NCBI RefSeq assembly: GCF_030052815.1
Contig: NC_079499.1
Span: 84,049,183-84,113,182, forward strand
Origin: Hevea brasiliensis
Lineage: Eukaryota; Streptophyta; Magnoliopsida; Malpighiales; Euphorbiaceae
Direction: 5' to 3'
Length of the DNA: 64,000 nt
The notes under the pieces are model-generated. The model was not told the origin of the DNA, made no database searches, and saw only the letters and a program-made list of their open reading frames with translations. This document shows positions 35,401 to 47,680 of this stretch, piece by piece. Every line of letters starts with the position of its first letter. Within the stretch, counting starts at the first letter, position 1. The translations under genes were made by a program, and so were the position numbers.

Positions 35401-35937
35401 GAAGGTGAAATCAATCAAAGCCAACTTAAAGATTGCCTCGCATGCATGTAAATCTTATGCCGACCTGAAGAGACAAGAAATAGAATATGTGGTTGGCGAT
35501 AAAGTGTTCCTCAAGGTGTCACCGTGGAAAATGGTATTGAGGTTTGGAAGAAAAGGTAAGTTGAGCCCTAGGTTCATTGGCCCATATGAAGTCATTGAAC
35601 GTGTGGGTCCAGTGGCCTATAGGCTAGCTTTACCACCAGAGCTGGACAAGATCCACAATGTGTTCCATGTATCCATGCTCAAAAGATACCGCTGGACCCT
35701 TCACATGTCATCTCCAGAGAAGAAATTGAAATACAACCGGATTTGACATATGAAGAAGAACCTACGAATCTTGGCTCGGGAAGTGAAAGAGTTGAGGAAC
35801 AAATGATTCCACTGGTGAAAGTGCTTTGGAGGCACCACAACACCGAGGAGGCAACTTGGGAAAGTGAAGAAACGATGAGGCAACAGTTCCCTCAACTGTT
35901 TGCATCAGGTAAATTTCGAGGACGAAATTTAAATTAG
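32483..35937 (+). pseudogene. Pol of element D: protease, RT, RNase H, integrase, chromodomain
   Basis: Order of domains: protease (32483-32932, HALVDPGSTHSYICINLP); RT (33150-33848, with [20 protein letters not shown], then [11 protein letters not shown] and [14 protein letters not shown]); RNase H (33860-34405, [17 protein letters not shown] and [10 protein letters not shown]); integrase (34406-35400, zinc region HPGSTKMYHDLK to CLTCQQVKAEH, then [12 protein letters not shown]); GPY/F region (35405-35746, FIGPYEVIERVGPVAYRLAL). The end is a chromodomain-like stretch (35760-35900, IPLVKVLWRHHNTEEATWES) and the tail KFRGRN. Frame breaks occur at about 32880, 33395, 33480 and 33850 and in the integrase. 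RT copies the RNA; integrase with the chromodomain inserts the DNA into nuclear chromatin. Confidence 0.85.
35113..35187 (+). other. 75-nt intron-like insertion in integrase of element D
   Basis: Same site and length as in B (14354-14428): after AGAGTAATCCA comes GTAAACAATTGAAACCC..., ending ...TACTTGTCGAG before TCCTTGAGGATATC. Without removal, TAA follows immediately and truncates integrase. B has CAGGTAAAC and GTCAGGTCC at the junctions; D reads CAGTAAAC and GTCGAGTCC, which look like the CAG-site scrambles seen elsewhere in D. Confidence 0.65.
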
Positions 35938-35948
35938 AGGGGAAGAGT
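35929..35948 (+). promoter_or_regulatory. Polypurine tract of element D
   Basis: AGAGGGGAAGAG lies immediately before the 3' LTR start at 35949, in the position where plus-strand DNA synthesis is primed. Confidence 0.85.
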
Positions 35949-38900
35949 TGTAACACCCACCCGGTAACCACTCCGTACATCCTACTGTTCCGGTGACCGG
36001 TGTCGGTCCGGACAGCTAGAACGTCCGGAAAAATATTTAAACTAAAGTCAGGAACCCTAATTAACTTAAATATTAATAAGAAAAATTTAGTAAAAATTTT
36101 AGAAATAAAATACAACCAAGTCAAACGAGCCGGTGCCCAAGCGAGGGGTAACCGGAGGGAAGTTGCGGTTCTCGCAACGAGGAGCCCTAGACATGGGGGG
36201 AAAATTATAAAATAATTTTGGGACTCCAGAGAAGGGTTATTGAGGTTCCTATGGCATTAGAATGCCAAGAAAATACCTAGAAAAATTTTTCAATTCCAGA
36301 TGCAGACAATTTTGACCCGTTAAGCCAAACGGAGGGCATTTTGGTCATTTCGCCTTCCGAGGTGATTTTTGGCCGACTTGTCCAGTTGAGTAAATGATTA
36401 ATATGACATAAAATATGAAGAAATATTGCTAGAAATTAAATTGAAAATGAGTAGTGGAGGAAAGAAAAGAAAATGCAATAAAATGCCCATTTATGACATA
36501 ATGTGATGTCATTAAGAAAATTTGGACCAATCACCATTTAGCCATCCTTTGACTAACTAAATAAAAGACTAAATGAAGACTAAAACCACCAAAATTTCTA
36601 GCAGCCCTCACCTTCACAAATGCTCACCCGTAGCTCTCAAATCCCATAGCCAAACTTCCATTGATTTTCAACCAAAGCTCACTTTCTCTCTTCTTTTCAC
36701 CATAAACCCTAAACCCCTTTCATTAAAAGTTGTCCACTCATCTTGGGGAAGTGTTTGGCAGCCTAGAAAGTGAAGGAAAGTGAAGTTTTGAGTGGGGAAA
36801 AATCTGCCCTAATCAAGGTTAGTGCATATATGAAGTTTAAAACTCATTAGTTCCATGATCTATGCTTGTAATGAATGAAAAATTGTGAAATAATGAAACA
36901 AATCCATGTGTAGCTCTACCAAAGAATTTATGCAGCCCTATGGGAGATTGAGGTTGATTGTTTGATAAGCTTAGAATGGTTGGAAATCATGGTTATGATA
37001 TTAATATGCATGGAGACTTAAGTAAGTATGTTAATCAAAGTGTATGAGTAATGAGTTTGGACATTAGGGTTTGTGTAGGTGAAATTGTGACTTAGCTTAG
37101 GAAATGGTTAGGGAACTTTTTAATGGTCAATTAATGACCATTTTAGGTAGGTTGACCCTAATTAGAACTGAAAAATTGGATGGCAAACTCAAGGTGAAAA
37201 TCGCCCTATGGACAGCAAAGATAGGGACTAAAATTTCAGTCCCTTTGCACTGCCATAACTTGGGCTGTGCTAGTTCAATTGAAGTTTGGCCAATTGGACA
37301 TGAAACTAGGCTTATAATGGCACATTTTTGCTGAAGAAACCATGCCCAAAAGACCAAAGCAAAAGGGTCAAAACTCAGCCACAATCCGGAACCCTGAAAC
37401 TGAATTCTGCAGAATTTGCCAAATGAACAGTAACTGTTCATTTGGCCATAAGTCACTGTATATTTGTTCATTTGGTCTGAAATTTTTACAGCAACAAGTT
37501 AAGACATAGAAAAACAACTTTCATGAAGGAACCTACCCCAAATTATGGCCAGAACCCATTCAACCAAGTGACTCAAGTCACTGTTCATGCACTGTAGATA
37601 TGGTAAAATTCTGCAGACTGCATATCCGGGCAGCTTGGGTTTTTGAGCCATATATGGAGCTACAAAACTCCAAATGGAGTGATTCAAAAAAGGAAATTCA
37701 ACTAGACAAAATAAGGAACAACTTTCATGTTTTACATTTCTTCAAATTCCCACAGTAACAGTGTCCAATGGAACAGTGAAGTTAGGGCACCAAAACTAAA
37801 ATTTTCTGCTATTGTGGGTTACACTTTGAAATTGCAAAAACACTTAATGCCAACAAGTTTTAAACACCAAATGTGGTATGTTGGGAGTGCCAAAGTTGAT
37901 GTACACATTTTTATGCTAAAAGTCAACATTTTTGTTGACCAATGATGAATAGTAACACCAAAAAAGTTGAAATTCACAAATTGACGAATTTAAGAGTTTC
38001 AAATGCCCTAGTATACCTAACAAGATTGGTTTGGATAGTTTGGCATGCCAATAGGGTTCAGTTAGCAGTACTGCACATGGCAAAAATGCCATTCTGTGAT
38101 TTCATGGCTTTTAGCCATTCTGACTTTGCATTGAGACTTGGCCTTGTGCCTGATATCATTTACAGCTTGTTAGCTGTTCTGTTGCACACCGGGAGATGCA
38201 TATGTGACCGATGGTGTGACGGCCCGAGGTACTAGGTACCCAGTGCCAGTTTACCCGTTATCCAGTCCAGTCGTCTAGTGTAGGTTACTTGGGCAACCAA
38301 ATGAATGAAAATGAGCAATGCAGAAGAAATAAATGAATGGATATACAAATACATGACAAACAAAACATGTACATGCAATACATATTTCTATCTGTCATTT
38401 CTTGTTATTTTATTATTGCACCACTAAGCATTATTGCTTAGCGCGTTGCTTTTGCCACGCGTAGGTACTGGAGACCCCGATCGTGAGCCCAGTAGACCAC
38501 AGACTGGGTGAGGCCATCCGACAGTTCTGCTCAGTGTCTGTGTCACCTCGTCACCTGCAGTGCATTGGTAGGACACTAGATGCCATTTTGTCATCTTGTA
38601 ATTAACTTTTTATTTTCTCATATGTATTTAGGATTTATGTAATGTATTTTGAGGTTCATGTAAATAATAAAGATTTATGGTTATGTATGGTATTAATTTG
38701 AGTATTTAATGGTTGTTTATGTATGAGAACCCTGAGAAAGGGATGTTTTGGCGAAAAAGGTTGTTGAGACCTGAAATTGACAAATTACCGAGATATTGAT
38801 ATTGAGTTTTATTGATGATATTGGAGTTTGAGATGATGAAATAAAAATATTGGAAGTGTTTTTAACAGGTTCCGAAGAACGGTTTTCTCCATTTTTAGCC

Positions 38901-39097
38901 GGTACTCCGCCGGATTTTCTTAAAAATTTTCGGAACCTTAAATGAATGATACTTTTGATAAATGGTTTAAATAATTTGTATTTCATAAATTATGTGCAAA
39001 AGCATTGTCTAAATTAATTGAGGAATATTAGAGTGTGCCGGTACACCAGGTGGCATTACTTACTCGGGTATACTGTACACGGGTAAGGGGTGTCACA
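35949..39097 (+). mobile_element. 3' LTR of element D (3149 bp)
   Basis: Starts TGTAACACCCACCCGGTAAC and ends GGGGTGTCACA, colinear with 28013-31149. Differences cluster near 36293, 37200, 38145-38275, 38524 and 38748. The remaining differences are a handful of single substitutions. Confidence 0.95.
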
Positions 39098-42050
39098 TAG
39101 ACACCCAAGTGGGGAGTCCAGCACTGAAGGACATCCCTACTGTATGTGACTTTTCGGATGTATTTCCTGATGAATTGCCAGGATTACCTCCAGAAAGAGA
39201 GGTGCAGTTTGAAATTGATGTTATGCCTGGTGTGGACCCAATCTCCATAACACCATATAGAATGGCACCTGCAGAATTAAAAGAGTTAAAAGTACAATTG
39301 CAAGAGTTGCTTGACAAGGGCTTTATCCGCCCTAGTGTGTCACCTTGGGGAGCTCCAGTGTTGTTTGTAAAGAAGAAAGATGGCACTCTCCGATTATGCA
39401 TTGACTATCGGCAGTTGAATAAGGTGACAATAAAGAACATATATCCATTACCCCGTATTGATGACTTGTTTGATCAGTTGAGGGGTGCAGCTGTGTTCTC
39501 CAAAATTGACCTGAGATCAGGTTATCATCAGCTGAAAGTACAAGAGTAGAGTATTCCTAAAACTGCCTTCAGAACCCGATATGGCCATTATGAATTCCTA
39601 GTCATGCCATTCGGGTTAACTAATGCTCCGGCTGCTTTTATGGATCTGATGAACACTATCTTCAGACCATACCTCGACCAGTTTGTTGTGGTATTCATAG
39701 ATGATATACTGGTCTATTCGAGGAATGCAGAAGAGCATGATAGACATCTGCAGATTGTACTACAGACTTTGAGGGAGAAACAGCTATATGCCAAATTGTC
39801 GAAGTGTGAATTTTGGCTGAAGGAAATATCTTTCTTGGGGCATGTAGTATCAGAAGAGGGCATTAAAGTAGATCCAAGTAAGATTGAAGCTGTCCTTAAT
39901 TGGAGGCCACCCAGAAATGTCACAGAAATTCGTAGTTTTCTAGGTTTAGCTGGATACTATCGTAGATTTGTGAAGGGATTCTCCATGTTGGCATCTCCAT
40001 TGACTAAGCTGCTTAGAAAAGATGTAAAATTTCAGTGGACGGACAAATGCCAGCAGAGTTTTGATGAATTGAAGAGATGTTTGACTGAAGCTCCAATCCT
40101 GACTTTACCTACTCCGGGTAAAGAATATATAGTATATAGTGATGCTTCTCACAATGGGTTAGGCTGCGTATTAATGCAAGATCGAAATGTCATTGCCTAT
40201 GCATCACGCCAGCTAAAACCGCATGAGAGGAACTATCCAACACATGATTTGGAGCTTGCAGCTATTGTGTTTGCTCTTAAGATCTGGAGGCATTATTTGT
40301 ATGGGGAGAAGTGCTACATCTATACAGATCATAAGAGTTTGAAGTATTTGGGCACCCAGAAAGAACTGAATTTGAGACAGAGGAGATGGTTAGAGTTGAT
40401 AAAAGACTATGATTGTCTGATAGACTATTAGGCAGGGAAACCTAATGTTGTGGCTGACGCCTTAAGTCGCAAGACTATGGCAAGTCTACGAGTTACTCCT
40501 TTGTCCTTGGTACACGAGTTGAGATCATTGCATGCCAGCTTAGAGATTAATGATGATGGGCAGACAGCAGTTGCATGGCATGTACAACCAGTGTTGATTG
40601 ATCAGATTAGAATGGTCGCTCGTAATGATCGAAGTATCGGTTAATGGAAGAAGTCTGACAGGGCAAGAAACCAGAATTCTCAATCAGAGATGATGGTCTA
40701 TTGCCACACCAGGGCAGAATGTATGTTCCTAATGATGTTGATTTGAGGCAGATCATTTTGAAGGAAGCACATGAGTCTCCTTTTGCCATGCACCCTGGTG
40801 GCACAAAAATGTATAGGGGGCTAAAGGAGCATTACTGGTGGATGGGTATGAAAAGAGATGTGGCAGAGTTTGTATCCAAATGCCTAACTTGTCAGCAAGT
40901 AAAGGTAGAGCATCAAGTACCTACTGGGTTGTTACATCCACTACTAGTACCATAATGGAAATGGGAGAGAATAACGATGGATTTTGTGATGAGACTTTCG
41001 AGGACACAGAAGAGTCATGATGCAGTTTGGGTCATTGTTGACAGACTGACTAAGTCTGCTCATTTTCTGCCAGTCCGGATGGATTATAGTTTGGAAAGAT
41101 TTGCTAAGTTATACATCGATAAGATTGTGAGACTGCATGGAGTGCCAGTATCCATCATGTCAGACAGAGATCCTAGGTTCACTTCTAGATTCTGGGGTAG
41201 TCTTCAGAGAGCCCTAGGAACTAGATTGAACTTCAGTATGGCATTCCACCCACAGACAGATGGCTAGTCTGATAGGGTAATTCAGATCTTGGAGGACATG
41301 CTACGGGCTTGTGTGATTGAGTTTGAGGGCAGTTGGGATACACACTTGCCTTTGATTGAGTTTGCTTACAACAACAGCTACCAATCAAGCATTGGGATGC
41401 CTCCATATGAAGCTTTGTATGGCAGAAAATGTAGAACCCCGTTGTGTTGGGATAACGTGGGTGAAAGAAAGATGATTGGACCTGAAATCGTTCAGCAAAC
41501 TGAAGAGAAAATCAGGGTGATTAGAGGTCGACTTAAGACTGCATCAGACCGTCAGAAGTCCTACATTGATTTGAAAAGAAGGGATATTCAGTATGTAGTG
41601 GGTGAGAAAGTTTTCCTCAAGGTTTCTCCTTGGAAGAGAATTATGAGATTCGGCAGAAAGGGGAAACTGAGTCCTCATTTCATTGGGCCATATGAGGTTA
41701 TGGAAAGAGTGGGTCCTTTGGCATATCGGTTGGCACTACCTCCAGAGTTGGAAAAGATACATAATGTCTTCCATGTGTCTATGTTGAGGAGGTATCGATC
41801 AGACCCATCTCATGTACTACCAGTAGAGGAAATTAAAGTGAATCCAGACCTCACATATGAAGAAGAACCCATAGAGATTCTGGCTTATGAGGTGAAGCGA
41901 CTCTGAAACAAGCGGATACCATTGGTAAAAGTCTTTGTGGAACCATCATTCGGGCCAGAGGCTACTTGGGAGCGAGAGGAGGACATGAGGAGACAGCACC
42001 ACAAATGCTCAGAGATTGATACTGTAAAATTTCGAGACGAAATTTATTTA
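39098..42050 (+). pseudogene. 3' half of pol of element C: RT, RNase H, integrase, chromodomain
   Basis: Resumes right after D with the protease-RT linker ([18 protein letters not shown]). RT carries [34 protein letters not shown] and [15 protein letters not shown] at 39547 interrupts it. RNase H has [15 protein letters not shown] and ends at a TAG (40429). Integrase has the HPGGTKMY...CLTCQQVK zinc region and [16 protein letters not shown] at 41265 lies in the QTDG-S-R motif, where the catalytic Glu also reads Asp. The GPY/F region and a damaged chromodomain follow (about 41874-42010), with TGA at 41904. There is no 75-nt insertion. Several stops fit C-to-T change at CAG or CGA. Confidence 0.88.
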
Positions 42051-42063
42051 AGGGGGGGAGAAT
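42050..42063 (+). promoter_or_regulatory. Polypurine tract of element C
   Basis: AAGGGGGGGAGAAT directly precedes the 3' LTR start at 42064. Confidence 0.85.
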
Positions 42064-45000
42064 TGTAACACCCCCGTTTGCATAGCCTGGTAGATTTCAC
42101 TGTTCCGGTGACCGGTGTCGGTCCGGATAATTAAGGAGATTAGAGCCACACGTAAGACAACTTGAGAAGCCATAAACACAAATAATTAGTAATGTTTAAT
42201 TAGTTAACTATAAATAAGAAAAACAAAACATAAGAAGTTAAACGAGCCGAGAGTCACAGCGATGAGTGACCTCTTTGGGAACGACAGCGAAGTCATTTTA
42301 AACTCAAATTTCGAACCGTAAAAAGTGACGCTGCGATCCTTAGGACCCTTATGAACACAGTGGAAAAGAGAAAATCACGAAAAAGAAGCGTAAGCTACCA
42401 AATAATTAGGTCAGGGAACCGGAAGAAATATGGAATTATTTGCAAACCGGGATGAATCGGCGAGGGGCAATTTGGTCAATTGACCCTGAGAGCTAACTCC
42501 TGACCTAACTGTCAAATAAAATCGGAGAAAATAATATTTCGGAATCAAGGATTAGATTAAGGAACTAATAAGAAATTTAAGAAAATTGAAAAAGAAAAGA
42601 AAAAGGTTTATTGCATCATGTGGATGACATCATTGTGATGTCAAAAATCAATTTTAATTTCCCAACTTTTTTGACCAAGTCAAATACATAAAATTTCACT
42701 TAAAATACTTAAAAAATTAGAAGGAAAAGTCATTTCTTCTTCTTTAAAAAAATTCAGCCGGCTCCCCTTTCTTTTCTCTTTCTTTTTCTTTTCAATTTCC
42801 TCCATTAATGGTCATTTAAGCTTCTTAAACCCTATTATTTCTTCACAAATTTCATACTCACCAAAGTAAGGTCTTGCTCTTTGGCTTTGATAGAGAGATT
42901 TGAAATAAGAAGGATCAAAAAGATGTGAGGATTTGGAATTACAAATTCTGCTCAACAAGTAAGTCCCTCTCTCTAACTTAATTTGAGTAAAATGCATAGA
43001 AATGAGCTTGAATAAGTAGCAAATTACATAGAAACTCAAGAAATCACTCATGTATGAAGCTTTATGAAAGTTGGTCTGCATGAAATTAATTAGGGTTTGA
43101 TAGAAATTGTTAGAATTAAAAAGGTACTCATGCTTGATGGAGTAAGTAAGTGAGACTTGCACACTTAGAATTCATGAATTGAGGAAATTGAGGAATTAGG
43201 GTTCTTGACCCTTAGGGTTTTGGGAGAAAATTTAAGAAATTAGTAAATGATGACTTTGGTTTATTGTGAGATGAAAAATGGTCAATAATGACCAAAAGAG
43301 ATGTGTGGGAATTGTTGGAATGAAAACCAAATTCGTAGGTCCAATGGTCATGCTGCTGGCAGCATGACCAAACCCACTTTGAAGGACCAAAACTCAAATT
43401 TTACAAGTCCAATTGATATGCCACAAATTGGGGATGAAAATAGACATAAAAGAGCACAATTTTCATTAAGGAAATGAGAGCAGGCTGCCACTGCACCAAA
43501 CTGACCAAATGATAACTCAAGCTAGGAAGGTCAAATTGACTTGAAATTTTACCAACAATTAGATAACGTATAGATCTAAAACTTTCATGAAGAACACCAC
43601 CCCAAATTATGCCATTAACCCATTCAAATTATTGAGCAAAGTTGAGTTACTGTACCTGCGATTCTACAGAATTCCATTTGAGCAGTAATGTTTGAAGGGC
43701 TATAACTCTCTCTAGGAAACTCGGATTTAGGTGATTCTTAAACCGATGGAAACCTAAGACATAGTAGAACATTTCATATGAAGAAAGTTAGACCAAATTA
43801 TAAACTTAACTTAATCAAATTACTAAACAAAGTTGGATAAAAAATCTGCCAGAACCAAAATCTCAGCATGAATAGTACACGTGAACAGTAATCTTATTTT
43901 GGCTATAACTTGAGGTAAAAAACTCCAATTGGGGTGATCCAAAAATGAGAATACACTTAAGACAATAAGGAACATTTTCTATGAAGGAAGTTTTGTCAAA
44001 TTCCAACAATAGACTGACCAATGGAATAGTGCAACTTTGAACTCCAAAACTAAAAATTTGCAATTTTGCCTAAACGACCTAAGCTTTGAGTAAACGACCA
44101 AAACCAACAAGTTTAGTGATCAAAATGTGGTATGTGGATGAAGTTAGAGTTCCCATACCTATTAAGCCTTAGAAAGTCAACTATTTGACTTGAATAGTGC
44201 AGTGAATAGTAACCCGAAACACAAAGTTTCAAGAGCATCGAATTTAGTACGTTAGAACTAGGTAAAAACGAAGTTAAATTTATTTTTGGATCTATGTTAA
44301 ATTATGGTACTGAAACACTATAAAATTGTGTGTTTCAGTGAAAAAGAATACCGGGACAGAACCCGAGGAGTCGAGTCAAGGCAAATAGGCGACTCATTTG
44401 AGGTTTGTGCACAACGTATACTTTTTATAATCATCTTTTGCATACTGTTTTGAATAATGTGAAATATTGAATTATGGCATTCTTATAATGTTTTGATTTA
44501 AATTGTTGAAAGTTATTATGTATATTGAAATGACAATGTTTAGCAAATTGTTAAGATAAGTTTTCAAACCACAGTGTCATGACCATATATTTGAACACCT
44601 CACTAGCACGACTAGTGGGGGTAATTAGTTTCGAATTTTGATTCCTTCTCTGTAGAAGTGTTGAGGTGTGCCAGTAGAAGAGGATGTGAATGGATATCCA
44701 TATATTTGAGCTAGCTAGCCTTGTGATGTGATTTCTCTTTAGCCTCTGACTATTGAGATTCTATTTGTTTCGAATGGCATGATCTAACTGTGGGTTTTAT
44801 GAAATGTGTTTTGATACTTTGAAATGAACTTGGTTGTATTTAAAATCTCACAATGCATGATTTGTACTTAATTCTCATGTTCAGCCAAATTTTTGAATAA
44901 ATGTGATTTAAGTTTTGCATAAAGATTATTTTAGTATGTTGTGCACCACTGAGTCCTAGTACTCAGCGATAGCTTCTATTGCTGTCGCAGATACAGAGAC

Positions 45001-45609
45001 TAGAGGAGCAGCAGACTGAGCTGCTGAGGTGTAAGGAGCATCAGCTTAAAGTTTTCGGGTATAATTTATACCCCAATTGTAAATATTTATTTTGATGTAT
45101 TTATTGCATATAAAGGTATGGACTTGTAAATGGGTCTTGAGCAGCTTGTACAAAATTTGTATGAAGTTTGTAATAAAATTTAGTTTGTATTTCTTTTGAT
45201 GTGAATTTTGTAAGGATGTATATAAATTGTTTTGTCTCAAATGAAATGATTGTGGAATTGTTGAAATTGATAGAGTTTGATTGTGAAATTGAAGTTGTGG
45301 TTGAGAAAAATTTTTAGAAGTGCTTTTTACAGGTATTTGAAGAACGGTTTTCTCAAAATACAGAGGAAACTCTGTCAAAATTTTTATAAAATTTGCGGAA
45401 AAATAAAATGGGCCAAAATTTCCAACTAGCTTTTCACTTAAATACATGTTTTAAATACTTATTAGAAATGCTCACCACTTACCAAAAGTAAGAAATTGTT
45501 TTAAAATCCCTTGTAGGGTGCTTAATGAGTTATCGGTAAGTGAAGTTCGGTAGTTCATAAAGTATTCTACGGGATCATGTTATGCCTTACAGAGGGGTAT
45601 GGTGTGACA
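42064..45609 (+). mobile_element. 3' LTR of element C (3546 bp)
   Basis: Colinear with 22504-26095. Compared with the 5' LTR it lacks about 50 bp after ATTTTCATTAAGGAA near 43470. It has a cluster of differences near 44980-45030 around CAG-rich sequence. It ends TGTGACA, followed by the target-site duplication AAGGT. Confidence 0.95.
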
Positions 45610-45614
45610 AAGGT

Positions 45615-46017
45615 TCTTCAAGCTTGTACTCGACAGAGACTTACATAGGTCCCTGCAGATTACACGGGTCTGGTTACACGACCCGTGTACTTTTGTTTCT
45701 CCATTGGCTATCTGGCTTTCTTCTTGCAAAAGGTTACATGGGTCTGGGGCTTGGCTTACACGACCCGTGTACTTTGTATCAGCAGCAATACTCAGTCTCT
45801 TGACCTCTCCAAGCTTCCTTTTGCACTCCTATACTGTGGGGCTTCACCCAAACACCTGAAATGATGCAGAAAATATGGAATTAAGGGCTTGATAATATAA
45901 ATTACAAAAACTAATGAAATCAACTACTATGCATTAAAATACTTCCCTAAATGCTATGATATAGTATACAAATATGCTTAAAAACATCTATATAATTCAA
46001 GTGTATCTTGGTGCCAC
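45615..46017. other. Anonymous repeat, right flank of element C
   Basis: Continuation of the sequence interrupted at 22503. Contains TTACACGACCCGTGTAC twice (near 45674 and 45750). No gene seen. Confidence 0.4.
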
Positions 46018-47452
46018 TATCGAAGGGCAAATCTATTGTTGGCTGTTGATGGGTTTATACAGTCAAGGTGGGGCTTGATGGCCAGACTGATAAACTTAAA
46101 GCTCGCCTTGTTGCAAAGGGCTATACTCAGATCTTTGGCCTCAATTACAGTGATACCTTCTCTCCTGTGGCTAAGATTGCCTCGGTTCATCTTCTTATTT
46201 CCTTAGCTGCTATCCATCACTGGCCACTTCATCAGCTGGATATCAAAAATGCCTTGTTACATGGCCAGCTAGCTGAGGAAGTTTATATGGAGCAACCACC
46301 AAGGTTTGTTGCTCAGGGGGAGTCTAGTTTGATGAGTCGCCTACAACGTTCTTTGTATGGCTTGAAATAATCTCCTAGAGCATGGTTTGGATGGTTCAGT
46401 ACTGTAGTTCAACAATTTGGAATGTCTCGGAGTAAAGCTGACCATTCAGTATTTTTCCATCATAATGGCAATGATAAGTGCATTTATTTCGTTGTTTATG
46501 TTGATGACATTGTTATTACAGGAAATGATTATGTTGGGATCTCAAAACTCAAATAACACTTGTCCAGTCATTTTTAGACTAAGGATCTTTGGAAGCTAAA
46601 GTATTTCTTGGGGATGGAAGTGGCATAATCCAAAACAGGTATCACCATTTCTCAAAGAAAATATGCTTTGGATATACTGATAGAGACGGGCATGTTAGAC
46701 TGTAGACACGCAGATATTCCTATGGATCCAAATATCAAACTTGTTCCTGGATAGGGGGAGCCATTAGAGGATCCTGGTAGATACAGGAGATTGGTTGGAA
46801 AACTCAATTATCTTACAATCACATGCCCAGACATCTCATTTGCTGTAAGTGTGGTCAGTCAGTTTCTTCAAGCACCATGTAGTAGTCATTAGGATGCAGT
46901 TATTAGGATGCTCAGATATATTAAAGGAGCTCCAGGACAAGGCCTATTATATGAAGACAGGGGTCATTCACAGATTATTGGTTACTCAGATGCAGATTGG
47001 GCAGGTTCTCCTTCAGATGGACAGTCTATTTCAGGATATTGCATTATGATTGGAGGTAATTTGATTTCTTGAAAAAGTAAGAAGCAAGATGTGGTTGTTA
47101 GGTCAAGTGCAGAAGCATAATATTGAGCCATGGCTTTAGCAACTTGTGAACTTATATGGTTGAAACAACTTCTCTAAGAGTTGAAGTATGGGGAACTTAA
47201 ACAAATGCAGCTAATCTGTGACAATCAAGCTGCATTTCACATTGCCTCTAATCCAGTGTTTCATGAGAGAACGAAACATATAGAGGTGAATTGTCATTTC
47301 ATCAGACAAAAGATTGAATCTAGGTGTATTACCACTAGCTTTATTAGCTCAAATGACCAATTAGTAGATATCCTAACAAAATCTCTCAGAGGCTCTCGGA
47401 TTGAATATATTTGTAACAAGCTTGGAGCATATGATTTGTACGCTCCAACTTG
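46018..47452 (+). pseudogene. Ty1/copia RT-RNase H remnant
   Basis: The translation, with several stops, follows copia order. RT has KARLVAKGYTQIFGLNYSDT, FSPVAKIASVHLLISLAA, QLDIKNALLHGQLAEEVYME, SLYGLK and the catalytic VVYVDDIVITG (about 46492-46525). Then come YFLGMEVA and GKLNYLTITCPDISFAVSVV. RNase H shows GYSDADWAGSPSDGQSISGY and ends KTKHIEVNCHFIRQKIE-like sequence and DILTKSL. The 5' part (gag, protease, integrase, 5' LTR) is missing. At least eight stops (for example TAA at 46368) show it is dead. Typical copia order places the 3' LTR directly behind, as found. Confidence 0.9.
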
Positions 47453-47460
47453 AGGGAGAG
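47449..47460 (+). promoter_or_regulatory. Polypurine tract of the copia remnant
   Basis: ACTTGAGGGAGAG directly precedes the LTR, a typical Ty1/copia arrangement. Confidence 0.75.
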
Positions 47461-47680
47461 TGTTAAGATATGTACTATAAATAGTTAGGATATGTGTATC
47501 TGTAGTGATTGTATGAATATATTTAGGTACTAGAATCGTGGCTATAATTACGTATTTAATTAGGACTGTATTTCCTATTTAGTTGTCCTGTACATATTAT
47601 AAATTGACACCATTGACTTGAGAGTATAATCAAGTTTTTTAATTATTTTCAATATTCTTCTTTTGTTCTATTTTCTCACA
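47461..47680 (+). mobile_element. 3' LTR of the copia remnant (220 bp)
   Basis: Starts TGTTAAGATATG and ends TTTTCTCACA. ATTATAAATTGACACC near 47598 is a plausible LTR TATA region. No partner LTR is present in the window. Confidence 0.8.

Larger units (their letters stand above)
28013..39097 (+). mobile_element. Tekay-type chromovirus D, young nested insertion
   Basis: An 11,085-bp Ty3/gypsy element inserted in the pol gene of C between protease and RT. The tips are TGTAACACCC and TGTCACA. The flanking 5-bp target-site duplication TAGAC is perfect (28008-28012 and 39098-39102). The two LTRs are nearly identical apart from scattered substitutions and several clusters of differences at CAG/CTG sites, so the insertion is recent. 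It belongs to the same family as B (shared protein sequence, LTR style and integrase insertion). Confidence 0.95.
22504..45609 (+). mobile_element. Tekay-type chromovirus C with D nested inside
   Basis: Complete Ty3/gypsy insertion of 23.1 kb, of which 11.1 kb is nested element D. It begins TGTAACACCC at 22504 and ends TGTGACA at 45609. A perfect 5-bp target-site duplication, AAGGT, flanks it at 22499-22503 and 45610-45614. LTRs, primer site, gag, pol and polypurine tract are all present in order. The LTRs differ more than those of D, including an indel of about 50 bp (23913 region present on the left, absent near 43470), which fits C being older than D. Confidence 0.95.
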
